Positions 26,101 to 33,248 of a stretch of 64,000 nt of DNA are shown piece by piece. Under the pieces are notes generated by a model. The model saw nothing but the letters and a program-made list of their open reading frames with translations. It was not told where the DNA came from and made no database searches. Numbering within the stretch: the first letter of the stretch is position 1; each line of letters starts with the position of its first letter. Made by a program: the position numbers and the translations under genes. Origin of the DNA: Parabacteroides sp. PM6-13. GTDB lineage: Bacteria; Bacteroidota; Bacteroidia; Bacteroidales; Tannerellaceae. The stretch spans positions 1-64,000 of the forward strand of contig NZ_JARXWF010000007.1 of NCBI RefSeq assembly GCF_029892605.1, read 5' to 3'.

Positions 26101-27927
26101 ATGGAACACATTGCGCAGCGAGACCGTCGGTTCATACATCTCACCCGTATTGTTGTTTACATTTCCCGACCAGGTAAAGTCATTATAATTGCTTATATCA
26201 CAATAGATAGTAGAGGCGTCGCTATTGAAAAAATCATCCCCGACAATATCATAGTTCGCCTGGTACCCACGGGTGATTTGAGTCTTGTTGGTATTAAAAT
26301 ACATAATACCATTGCTCATCGTGGCCTGTGTGGATCCGGTGGTGGCGGACGCCTGCAAAGCACTCGGGCGCGTCTCCAGTCCGTACGCGTCTATTTTGTA
26401 CCACCGGTAATAGGCATAGCCGGATGTCGACGTGGTCAACGGCTCTTTTTCGTCTATCTTGGTATAAATGGTCTGATGGTATTCATGCACATTCTGGCGC
26501 GCCTGCTGGGGCGAACCACTATGTTTGTAGTTGAATACGGCCTGGGAATCCTCACTTCGTGTTTCGATCACAATATTGTCGCTATCCAGGAGAGAGCCTT
26601 CCTGCATTGTGTTTTCAATCCTCACATTTATAAAGGATCTTTCCCCATGCTCTTGAGGGTATATCACTCGAGCGAAGCCGTACCATCCTTCCGGATCGTT
26701 TGGATATTTGGGATCCGTAATAAAATCCTTCGGTACCGTTATGTCGATCTCCAAGGTATCTCCCGCGCTATAGGCCAGTTTTGCTTTGCCTACGATATAA
26801 TTTCCGATATTGTCTGTATTTAAGGTTGAGGCATTTTCTATTATAGCGCGCACCCAAACGGTAAAGACAATCACCGTTCTATTATTGACATCAAACTTGT
26901 TCAGGTTCTGATAAAAATTCGTGCCCGCGGGCATACGGGAGAAGTAGTATCCGTCCCCTTCGTATCCTCCGGAGGCTTCATGGCCATACATCAGATACGC
27001 CTCCCGCGAACCGGCATAGTCGATGGGGACTAAGGTGTAGTAATCTCCTTCAATCGGATTAAAGAGATTCCCTCCTTTGAGATTAAATTCATCATCAATC
27101 TCTACCGTCGGGGGTAGGTAGTTCCAGACATTTTCCGAGTTAGCGGCCGCTTCATTGGAAATAATCTCCTGGTCATCATTCTTTACAATGCCCTCATTGG
27201 TCGCTACCATATGGAATACGGAGTTGGCTGTGCCATATTCGTAAGAGGCAGAGACCGTAGTGGTAGAGGCATCAGCTAAATAGATCAAGGTGCCTTTGCT
27301 TGCCTCTTGAACATAAGTCGTTATGGCTTTGGATACCAATTTGAAGTACATATTATCGACATCCGTTTCATTTGCTATCGGCATTTTAATCAAACGCCAC
27401 ATGGCACTGTCCGATTCAATACTGGTTGAAAGAGCCGGTTTGCCGTCTTTATCAATCACTAAATATAGGTCCTCAAGCGATTCTCCCGTATTACGAATAT
27501 GGTACCAGCCGGGGTAGCCCATCACCTTATCTCCTTCTGTCTTATAGTCTACCGGTTCAAAGACCCATTCGGAACCGAAAATAGTGCCAGATTTGGTTTG
27601 TGTTTGAGTAGTAGCGCCAAATTGGGGTGTCTCCGTGGTTCCTCCCTCGTTTATAGCATTTTTTTGGCTATTACTAAAAAGCAAGGTAGGAGTATTCGTT
27701 GATGTCCAGTTACTCCAGTTGCTCCAGCTACCCCAGGAATACCACATAGAGCTTCTTGTACGTGTTCTTGTCTGTTCCGCTGTCGTTGACGCACTCAAAT
27801 AAGTCGTACTTGTCCCCGGAACATCCCCCCCCGTATTTGTTTTCACCTGCAGGCTATAGGTATATTGTGCCTCTGCCGTTGCGCTGGCGAGGAGAAGTAT
27901 TAGTAGTAAAAAATAGATTCTTTTCAT
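20170..27927 (-). CDS. Giant exported protein (2585 residues) closing pilus operon 2, T9SS-like tail
   Basis: I start at 27927 (MKRIYFLLLILLLASATAEA then Gln), a clean signal peptide; the frame also has an ATG five codons earlier. The body is long, beta-rich and acidic, with many Tyr/Asp/Asn. It has no domain I can name, although 'FCAGAKLYFSTWIVNLNEG' and 'FDFVIPSTLIPNEKGEQAID' resemble a jelly-roll ligand domain near residues 930-1020. The last 75 residues (VVYVTSMDGSEIRDITITRV, IPVGLYTQEVLLVKARTE, AKLLNK) look like a type A sorting domain of the type IX secretion system, but lack the usual PNP motif. It follows the FimA-like gene by 54 bases. In the P. gingivalis mfa cluster the last gene (Mfa5) is a very large tip-associated protein, and a similar tip role is inferred here. 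Confidence 0.75.
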   Translation of the reverse strand: MKRIYFLLLILLLASATAEAQYTYSLQVKTNTGGDVPGTSTTYLSASTTAEQTRTRTRSSMWYSWGSWSNWSNWTSTNTPTLLFSNSQKNAINEGGTTETPQFGATTQTQTKSGTIFGSEWVFEPVDYKTEGDKVMGYPGWYHIRNTGESLEDLYLVIDKDGKPALSTSIESDSAMWRLIKMPIANETDVDNMYFKLVSKAITTYVQEASKGTLIYLADASTTTVSASYEYGTANSVFHMVATNEGIVKNDDQEIISNEAAANSENVWNYLPPTVEIDDEFNLKGGNLFNPIEGDYYTLVPIDYAGSREAYLMYGHEASGGYEGDGYYFSRMPAGTNFYQNLNKFDVNNRTVIVFTVWVRAIIENASTLNTDNIGNYIVGKAKLAYSAGDTLEIDITVPKDFITDPKYPNDPEGWYGFARVIYPQEHGERSFINVRIENTMQEGSLLDSDNIVIETRSEDSQAVFNYKHSGSPQQARQNVHEYHQTIYTKIDEKEPLTTSTSGYAYYRWYKIDAYGLETRPSALQASATTGSTQATMSNGIMYFNTNKTQITRGYQANYDIVGDDFFNSDASTIYCDISNYNDFTWSGNVNNNTGEMYEPTVSLRNVFHLRPASEIADSIDAQIGRGLPLEYYEVESPTNIRLRLTPQYIFENYFANVSGVSNSPQKGTRFSWRSFTPDQLRANPNFMHTVSTGTTCGTSTDVNSRFSFPSGGSNGYKYLQVNGNISPQYNAGDTIYFAVDLATTNNYTAQKRIAVFRVVYKDKADVGPKLMKEADIADASKDIFASITEKKLIITRSFDQMETAPATLPEPFPIRSVQGNYSVYRMGVKPLGVDESNYGFTNPLHYDGNGVATSVATGTGRHLHHQTPYWSEYGFPQEIRGDINGYSWWNNNQTVYDITYLKGNKKVDKGNMLYIDAAEQPGVVAALNFNESFCAGAKLYFSTWIVNLNEGSGTSLNESGGTRPNLVFVLKVIDQYGKENVVKRFYTGDIGYQSVSEWHQIGFDFVIPSTLIPNEKGEQAIDFRLEIQNNGLSTTGNDFAIDEINVFRTNPTISAVRTNSVFCMPESGEVGVTDDLTMQVEVNLSQLWPDGLRDSLYFRFLDARGVTFPAYQDGKSATTGKKMYINMGYYTGDENYDYGVIAQADFKNTLPDTNDKFNIKYFKDEEYGYMSYYNQGSAKGDVILEFSQRIPTAVLNDLNNAGDFNTGIYAIYVGESDASILLPRCAGNAAFKIQFDATEFEMTVGGVGMGETGSMAICTNNDVDVKAYATDPNTEERLFAYYDWFYGPLNTQPFVTVDQETSYNAREFTYKLKGNYPDSVAVLLYDSIDNAPVINLDGFNKWLASENGEAWLGDENYNGPNWAWGMPNYVGFNQYGGYFRHTLVPGAENAQAEKEEAKLELDAVTSATRIGHDDNKETIGETPSRPVSFRTLKKDLAAYRFFYPYEPNLPETEVTEYPVDPTIEILSKPGYRYVDSIDYRTGAYYLANGDTITKITEVNIDDIRFTDGSYSDTERNPNKHYLTNYVGQYIDADGKVLPNQEDTTGRVPYIKDFQDFQLLLARMRYWEHRGYVTLYKDRIPEEISSLANTYLTVIPTDVAFKVADLDVLAPKEMGTVIPICTTPTQIALQAESWSPDSWAGQVSASGKPDMPYFDIEDQEYIYTVRLPERMTVVDRNNITKEIRPTEQFVLPMLYLDEIRSVRVRLADVKDETGESVINNKEIIIESYFGLIDTIYTNRLDTGVWIPIDRKYVVGTDTWEKLTDDDPKKINARWQLTANRGPFLAFESYPLVYNSYQYFVKYDPNYEHHEVTEEGDPLPIGAVIKTDNGEFVVNNNNIGIEVVASDTRLREFVIPIEEGEKTTYHFRPGYTYDFVLEASGNESWRDESNCDLSVDFRLKVVPDTVIWGGTLEAPSEWNLDGNWFIPEKEDGKYTEKASTLPSFPPLPQTKVIIPASLAEGASYPSLEKYEYLQETVKTSQDGAPDSTGYDPKKKIIAFELITPFYEPQYYGQKDMTQVSTTPFIEFDYNYVPNACDTIHFKEGSELGWQSQLEYTYAKVDLRLNTDQWYGLSAPLRHMYSGDYIFDRQNPLVEMRLHHTKSPQTGADSTSWTQPFHNVVEELGAASGFSARIGKIQYPDAAFNTDKDKGIKDYSKIELISDTIFHFPSSQMTFDFYDEVSKVLTMKEYQKLSEEDREFGHRFVYEKSHSGESMAVYTDTLIRIPLTGKEGQSFLVGNPFMSHIDFQEFYRANRAVIQPQYKVLSGGNQYITLNGTESFVTDSETTEQVYVKLKDPGSTKPEDADPLTWLSIPPMQSFIVEIRGDGKVENLPEGSELIFTGKMGVIDPARSQLRSDDGEVAASPMLTITASTADHSSKTLVVLSEKADNRYHAQEDSRVMLIEGVREVPKVFTVTEGMYLDINRMWGLPKELPIGISTDSKLKTTLTLSGFLALQSDYDEFFFKDAQENVLTRITGDSFTYTFDNKEGDQLGRFSLISSISATGLEELSGSSINVHLSRGVVYVTSMDGSEIRDITITRVGGEVIHRQMNTGRSQLEIPVGLYTQEVLLVKARTEKESTTAKLLNK

Positions 27928-27981
27928 ATCTTGTCTTGTCAAAAAAAACGATGATTCAACGATTGTTATTTATTTCCTCTT

Positions 27982-30072
27982 TTATTGGCGGATCCAGCTA
28001 TCGGTATAGACAGTGCCTACGGGGAGGGAGCTCTTTACTGCCGGCAGGTTCTCGATCGTCGTCGCGTCGGCTGCCGGGATCGTAGGGAGGCCTAAGGAGA
28101 GGATGGTCTGCACATCCAGTTTATACCAGTTGTTGCGCACCACGCCAAAGCGGCCGTAGCCTCCTTTCGTGACCTCCTGGGATGTGGGGAAATGTTGCAC
28201 CGGCACCTCGTAATACATCTCTCCGTTTTTATAGAAGAGTAGGTGGGGCGATTGCAGAGGGGTCTCGTTGTTAGACAACGTCTCCCAGTCGAAAGTGTTG
28301 GCATTATCAAACTCCTCGATCGCCTGCTTAATCGTGGTATAACCACTTGCCTGCAGATAATCCGGGATAACAGCATTGGCTTCTCTGAAATAGGCCACAT
28401 CTTCGGGGTGGAGGATAAAGTATTTGCCTTTGCTATCGGCATTGTATTGCGCTTTGCCATTGGTGTCGCCGCCGAGAAAGACAAAGAAGTCGTCCATGGG
28501 ATAGGTTTTTATCGCTTCATCGCCCTTTTCCAGGAAGCTATCGAGGGTATAGCCCAGTGTCTCGTTGCCAATGTTTTCACGTTTCAGGGTTACCTTGACG
28601 ATGGCACGCGTTACGACATTGCGTTTCTGATCCGCCTGCGTCATGGTGTTTTCCGGCAGGTAGACCGGGAGATTCGCCGCCTCGGTCCACGACCAGTAGC
28701 CCGCGTAGGTGGCGTCTTTATAGGGAGCCAGCTTCTGAGCCGAAGTGGCAAATGTTTCCGTATTCAGGTAGGTGAACTCGTCAGCCAGCTTGTCGCTCTC
28801 TTTGCCGGCATAGTCGTCGAAGTTCGGGTCTTCGGCATAGAAGGAGCTGCGGATGTCAGTACCATCCTTTATGACGCCCTCCTCCGTTGTTTCTTGTTTG
28901 CCATCGGATTTAAGGGTCATCTGACGATACCAATAGCTCTTTTTATTGACAATATCCATGGCCCAGGTCAGGTCGGAGGCGACCATATAGCGCACCTTGG
29001 TGGTGACTGTCGACAGGGCGTCGCCACTGCCGTAGATATAGCCACAGCTTTTTATATTAATCTCTTTCCCGTCCACTGTCAGGGTGCGGGCTTCGCAGGT
29101 TTTGGTTACCCGGTTCAGGGTGTTATGCGAGGTGATCGTACCGGTTCCGGTATCTTTGTGAATACCCCGGCAGAAGGGGCAGAGAGCATATCCCTCGCTA
29201 TCGCAATAGTCATCGGGTATATCAAAATCGGTCGTTAAGTTATCAAAGCCGTAGAGCGATCCCCGGAAGCCCAGGTCCATCACGAAACGGCCGGTATTGG
29301 GCGGCGTGTATCCACCGTCTTCATTTGGCGTGGTTGAGGGAGAGTCGTCGGTAGGTCCTCCATAGAATAGGTTTATCTTGGCGGTGGCCCGTTCCAGGTA
29401 GCAGTCGGTTACGGGTCGAGATTCGGCATTAGCAGCCGTATTGAAGAAATTCTCTTCTGTGATAGCCACCAGCCCTTTGGCATTGAGCATCAGGAAATAG
29501 ACCGGATCCCCTTCGGTGACCCCGTTGATATCATCGCCTGCCAGGCGATACATACGGTTGTCTTCCAGGGTGGTGTTGAAAGCCTCTTTTAGTTTGTTGA
29601 GTTGGACGCCGGTAGCGGTCACCGCTTTGATGCCTTTATTCGGGTTGACGATCACCAGCATATCATAGCTGTCCATCTCCGCCTGGCGTGCTTTGGTTAT
29701 GATTTGGTAAGTATTCTTGTCTGAATCTTGCGTGGCATCTTTCACATCTGCGCCACTCGCCACGATATTGCCACTGTCGTCGAGCGCGGTTTTTATATCC
29801 AGATCCCAATAGTAATTGACAAAGTTTCCTCTATAGAGCACAATGCGCACCCCGTCGACCAGCATCTCGCGCTGTGCCTCGGTTGCCGTCGCTCTGGTAT
29901 GGAGATTCTCCAAGGGCAGGCTTAGGGTGAACGACACATTGTTGCCGGACGCGCCTACGACCGGTTTCTCCTCCACGACACCGCTTCCTATAATAGAGTC
30001 ATCTACGCAGGAGGCAAATAGCAACGCCATTACCCACAGCATACTTATCCGATAGAAGCTATGTTTTATCAT
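27982..30072 (-). CDS. FimA/Mfa1-like fimbrial subunit lipoprotein with a cysteine cluster
   Basis: A 696-residue lipoprotein (ALLFASC, Cys about residue 22). The N-terminal domain has 'VSFTLSLPLENLHTRATATE', where the Arg before AT is a likely maturation site, then 'VDGVRIVLYRG' and 'DMLVIVNPNKG', as in FimA/Mfa1 proteins. The C-terminal half has 'RAIVKVTLKRENIG' and 'YGRFGVVRNNWYKLDVQTIL', the hallmark end of the Mfa1-type C-terminal domain. Unusual is an insertion at about residues 285-350 with CDSEGYALCPFCRGIH and two later Cys (TKTCEAR, IKSCGY), which could bind a metal or form disulfides. At nearly 700 residues it is longer than a typical stalk pilin (about 350-560), so an accessory or tip subunit is more likely. 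Third gene of the operon. Confidence 0.8.
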   Translation of the reverse strand: MIKHSFYRISMLWVMALLFASCVDDSIIGSGVVEEKPVVGASGNNVSFTLSLPLENLHTRATATEAQREMLVDGVRIVLYRGNFVNYYWDLDIKTALDDSGNIVASGADVKDATQDSDKNTYQIITKARQAEMDSYDMLVIVNPNKGIKAVTATGVQLNKLKEAFNTTLEDNRMYRLAGDDINGVTEGDPVYFLMLNAKGLVAITEENFFNTAANAESRPVTDCYLERATAKINLFYGGPTDDSPSTTPNEDGGYTPPNTGRFVMDLGFRGSLYGFDNLTTDFDIPDDYCDSEGYALCPFCRGIHKDTGTGTITSHNTLNRVTKTCEARTLTVDGKEINIKSCGYIYGSGDALSTVTTKVRYMVASDLTWAMDIVNKKSYWYRQMTLKSDGKQETTEEGVIKDGTDIRSSFYAEDPNFDDYAGKESDKLADEFTYLNTETFATSAQKLAPYKDATYAGYWSWTEAANLPVYLPENTMTQADQKRNVVTRAIVKVTLKRENIGNETLGYTLDSFLEKGDEAIKTYPMDDFFVFLGGDTNGKAQYNADSKGKYFILHPEDVAYFREANAVIPDYLQASGYTTIKQAIEEFDNANTFDWETLSNNETPLQSPHLLFYKNGEMYYEVPVQHFPTSQEVTKGGYGRFGVVRNNWYKLDVQTILSLGLPTIPAADATTIENLPAVKSSLPVGTVYTDSWIRQ

Positions 30073-30159
30073 CCTATTGTGATTGATTCTTTTTTGTTTG
30101 AAAATAGACCATGGTGGGGCTGACCGAAAAATGGGTCAGCCCCCAATGGGATATTTATT

Positions 30160-31911
30160 TTAGAGTCCTACACCCTGGTTACGTTCCATCCAAGACAGGA
30201 TCTCGAACTGAACAGAGAGCCAAGAGCTTTCTTTATCGTCCGGATCTTTCCGGTCTTCCGGATCAGGAATGGTTGCTGTACCATATTTGTTTATACTATT
30301 CAGCGTCAATTTATAGAAGTTATTGCGCACCACACCGTAACGACCGTAGGTCATAGCGTCTGCTTGAAGATCATTGTCAAAGTGACGGATAGGTACATAA
30401 TAATAGTTCTGAGCATTTGATTTAAAGAAACGAACCACCGCACTACCGGAGGCCATATCTTTGGAAGTGGATAACTTTTCAGCAGTAAAGTAATTTGCAT
30501 CAAACACATCGTTGCCGTCTACTTTAGAAGTAGCAATAGCCTTCAAAATATTCGGTAAAGAAGAAATGACTTGGTTTTCCTCTACTTTCATCAGATCCTC
30601 CCAGGTTACATCATTATCGCTACTGCTGGCACTTGTGATCACAGTCTTTGCATCACTGGCTGCTGCAAGTATCTCATTTATATCTGTGCGTGTGAAGACA
30701 TAAGTGTTGTTAAACAAAAAGTATTCATCGCTATTTTGTTCCGCCGTTTTTTCTTTTAATGTCTTTGCAAAGAAAGTCTCTTTAGGCGTGATCATCGCCG
30801 CAATAACGACTGAGGTGGTTACATCTTCGTATTGCTCATCGGCATCCATGGTGTTTTCCGTTACATAAGCATAGGTCTCTAACTCACGGGTCGCACTCGT
30901 TATATTGGTGAAGGGGTAATTTTGGATCGACCCGGCTACTCCTTTTTTACTTACTCCGCTCATATTCGGGTCTGTGGCATACATCAGGTAGCGGTAGGCC
31001 GGTTTGGCAGTAGTGGAAGATTCGTCTACCAGATAAGTATCACCTTGTTTATCTTTATCGAATGGGTAGTCATTGCTGTTTGGATTGAGCATCTTTGCCG
31101 CGTTTCGCATCCAGAATGTTTTTGTATTCACCACGTCAACATCCCAGGTGATATCTCCCACATTCGCACCTGTCATAGATTCGAAATTATCTTCTGTAGC
31201 CTTAGCAACCGTTACTTTGGCCACCGCGCGCTCTACAAATAATTCTACCGCTGCACCATTGGCTTCAGCCTGTTCCGGGGTCGGCATGATATTAGTCTCA
31301 TCATCAACATCCACCAGTCCGGTGAAATTGCTCATCAGGAAGTTTGGCTTCTTGTTTTCTTCTGAACCTGTTTCTATGAGTTGAGACACTGTAACGGTAG
31401 CAGCCGCTTTAAGCACCGATAACTTCGTTCCGACTTTTGAAATGGTATTATCGCCTTCATTTGTAAGAGCCGTCGGAGGATTAACAAATACGGCTAATTT
31501 ATAGTCCGCTTTTGCTACCGGTTTTGCTTTGGTCCGATAGGTCGTCGCGTTGGTTCCGGGAGTGATCGATAGCATATCTGATCCGGGAACGCCAGGAGTA
31601 CCTATGTTTTCCAACAAGAAGCGGTATTTTACTACTCCCTCCGCATCATCTTTATCATAAAGCAGAATCAATACGGAATTTACCTTGTTTTCATCTTCCG
31701 TACCATAACTGGTTGTGCCTTTAGGGGCATCACCCTTCGTGCCGCCTCGTTGGCTGCTGTTAACCAAAGAGAAAGAAACGTATGCCACTTCCCCTTCCGG
31801 ATTCTTTCCACCATTCTCACCTCCCGGTACATCGTCCGAACAGGCGGTTGTCAGTATTAGACCTGCTGATAGCAGCAACGTGGCTGCTCGTTTAAAGAAA
31901 TTTGTTTTCAT
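30160..31911 (-). CDS. Mfa1-family major fimbrial subunit
   Basis: A 583-residue lipoprotein (ILTTAC, Cys about residue 24). The pattern is that of Mfa1: 'AYVSFSLVNSSQRGGTKGD', 'VNSVLILLYD', 'YKLAVFVNPP', 'AVELFVERAVAKVTV', 'DVVNTKTFWMRN', and the C-terminal 'YGRYGVVRNNFYKLTLNSIN' with a final strand 'LSVQFEILSWMERNQGVGL'. Mfa1 subunits are exported as lipoproteins, cut by an Arg-specific protease and polymerised through strand exchange. It sits second in the operon, 73 bases after the anchor gene, which is the position of a stalk subunit. The assignment as main stalk pilin rests on size and gene order. Confidence 0.88.
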   Translation of the reverse strand: MKTNFFKRAATLLLSAGLILTTACSDDVPGGENGGKNPEGEVAYVSFSLVNSSQRGGTKGDAPKGTTSYGTEDENKVNSVLILLYDKDDAEGVVKYRFLLENIGTPGVPGSDMLSITPGTNATTYRTKAKPVAKADYKLAVFVNPPTALTNEGDNTISKVGTKLSVLKAAATVTVSQLIETGSEENKKPNFLMSNFTGLVDVDDETNIMPTPEQAEANGAAVELFVERAVAKVTVAKATEDNFESMTGANVGDITWDVDVVNTKTFWMRNAAKMLNPNSNDYPFDKDKQGDTYLVDESSTTAKPAYRYLMYATDPNMSGVSKKGVAGSIQNYPFTNITSATRELETYAYVTENTMDADEQYEDVTTSVVIAAMITPKETFFAKTLKEKTAEQNSDEYFLFNNTYVFTRTDINEILAAASDAKTVITSASSSDNDVTWEDLMKVEENQVISSLPNILKAIATSKVDGNDVFDANYFTAEKLSTSKDMASGSAVVRFFKSNAQNYYYVPIRHFDNDLQADAMTYGRYGVVRNNFYKLTLNSINKYGTATIPDPEDRKDPDDKESSWLSVQFEILSWMERNQGVGL

Positions 31912-31984
31912 AAAAAATGAATTAAATGTTTAATGTTTCAATTGTTTATATTATTTATTCTCTTCTCTTTTCTTTTTTTCTCTC

Positions 31985-32941
31985 TTAGGGATCGATGCCG
32001 ATATCCTGGAAACGGATCACCCAGTCGTTGATCATAATCTGCACTGCCAGCCAGTGGCCCTCTTCGGGGCGGGCGGGTTCTTTCACACGTTGCACAAAGA
32101 GCAGGATGTGGTAATCATCTTCGCGGTCGAGGTATTCCTGGAAGGGCATATTCTCGTATTCGAGCAGCCGCAGGGCATTCAGGTATTTCATCAGGGAGAT
32201 ATCCAAGAGGGCTTTGCCGTTTTGTCGGTCGGTGACGAGGAGGCGGTTTACGCGTCCTTCGTTCTGCAACCGCATGGTGTTCATCTCGGCAATCACGCCC
32301 ACCTCGGGGTCGTCCTGCGTGAAGTAGGGCAGGTAGGTGATGGCGCGCTCTTTGGGATCCAACACCTGGTTGTCGTTGTCGTACCAGCCGCCGGAGGAGA
32401 GGATACGGATATCCAGGTCGTCGTTTTTGACCAGGATATTCTCATCCATGCATTGCACCACCATACGGAATTTGCGGGTGTTTTTCCGCAGGGAGATGGT
32501 ATGTCGCTCTTCGCCGGTCCAGGCAAAGGTGACGTCGGTCAGTTTGCCATGCCAGAGCGGTTCGAGTGCCGAGCGGCGGTCGACCAATTGCTCTTCGTAG
32601 CCTTTCACCTTCAGTTGGAAGTCACTCAGGGTGGAGACGCCCGGCGTAAGCGTTGGGAAGTCGTAGGAGTCGGCATCGAGGCCTGCCCACGCCATGATGT
32701 CGTAGCGCGTATCAAACCATTCCGGGGGTATCTCTATGCGGTAGTCTTCGGGAAAGGGATTGCCTGTTTCGTGTACCTCGCGCACCAATAGGCCCGTCTC
32801 GGCATCAAACAGAAAAAGGCGCAGGGAAGATACCTGCACATGAAACTGATCCACAAACTCCATATTATGATCGTACTTGATATAGAGGTAGTTGGCGCAA
32901 GGCTCTAAGTCCTCCTTGGTGCAGGAAGAGAGAAAGATCAA
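31985..32941 (-). CDS. FimB/Mfa2-family fimbrial anchor, signal peptide out of frame
   Basis: The readable frame gives 318 residues beginning at a TTG (IFLSSCTKEDLEPCANYLYI). The pattern 'C-x5-L-x2-C-x6-Y', 'VQVSSLRLFLFD', 'YDIMAWAG', 'LRKNTRKFRMVVQ' and the final 'HWLAVQIMINDWVIRFQDIG' is that of the Mfa2/FimB family, the outer-membrane lipoprotein that anchors and ends the pilus. Only six residues precede the lipobox Cys, too few for export. Upstream in the same frame a hydrophobic run (VSAIVFILRVVLIFLSSC) is complete but has no ATG, GTG or TTG start before its stop. An ATG at 32991 sits in another frame, separated by an A6 tract; adding one base would restore MRKTKK + VSAIVF. So the gene is either switched off, phase-variable, or mis-sequenced. 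First gene of operon 2. Confidence 0.85.
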   Translation of the reverse strand: MIFLSSCTKEDLEPCANYLYIKYDHNMEFVDQFHVQVSSLRLFLFDAETGLLVREVHETGNPFPEDYRIEIPPEWFDTRYDIMAWAGLDADSYDFPTLTPGVSTLSDFQLKVKGYEEQLVDRRSALEPLWHGKLTDVTFAWTGEERHTISLRKNTRKFRMVVQCMDENILVKNDDLDIRILSSGGWYDNDNQVLDPKERAITYLPYFTQDDPEVGVIAEMNTMRLQNEGRVNRLLVTDRQNGKALLDISLMKYLNALRLLEYENMPFQEYLDREDDYHILLFVQRVKEPARPEEGHWLAVQIMINDWVIRFQDIGIDP

Positions 32942-32991
32942 TACTACCCTAAGAATAAAGACAATCGCTGAAACTTTTTTGTTTTACGCAT
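32942..32991 (-). other. Displaced start and signal-peptide segment of the anchor gene
   Basis: On the minus strand ATG (32991) CGT AAA ACA AAA AAG runs into a stop after 15 codons. Insertion of one A in the six-A tract at 32975-32980 joins it to the hydrophobic segment of the Mfa2-like frame and gives a normal Lys-rich lipoprotein signal. This segment therefore belongs to the gene ending at 31985. Confidence 0.75.
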
Positions 32992-33118
32992 TACACACAA
33001 ATTTTTCAAACAAATAATTACTCTTTGTTTGGTATAAACAGAGGCACACACGCATTGAAGGCAATGCGGAATGGCCGGAATTAAGTAAAAACGATTAACA
33101 TATGATCCCCTTGAACGG

Positions 33119-33152
33119 CACAAATGTAATAATTAATTAATACAAATGTGCT
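33119..33152 (-). promoter_or_regulatory. Candidate promoter/operator of pilus operon 2
   Basis: Minus-strand TACATTTG (33128-33121) matches TAnnTTTG. It is part of a pair of CAAATGT direct repeats separated by the palindrome AATTAATTAATT. The implied leader to the ATG at 32991 is about 120 bases. The rest of 32992-33248 shows a small hairpin (GCATTGAAGGCAATGC) and no gene. Confidence 0.35.
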
Positions 33153-33248
33153 TTTAAGGCTTGAAAATCATGTTATATCACGCAATTACATCACCATTCA
33201 AACAGCTTGACATATAACAAACAAGAGGCGTAAATGTTCGTTATCCTG

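Noticed and set aside
28243-29238. Plus-strand frame of 331 codons
   Set aside because: It is antisense to the FimA-like gene, with no recognisable domain; a codon-bias shadow.
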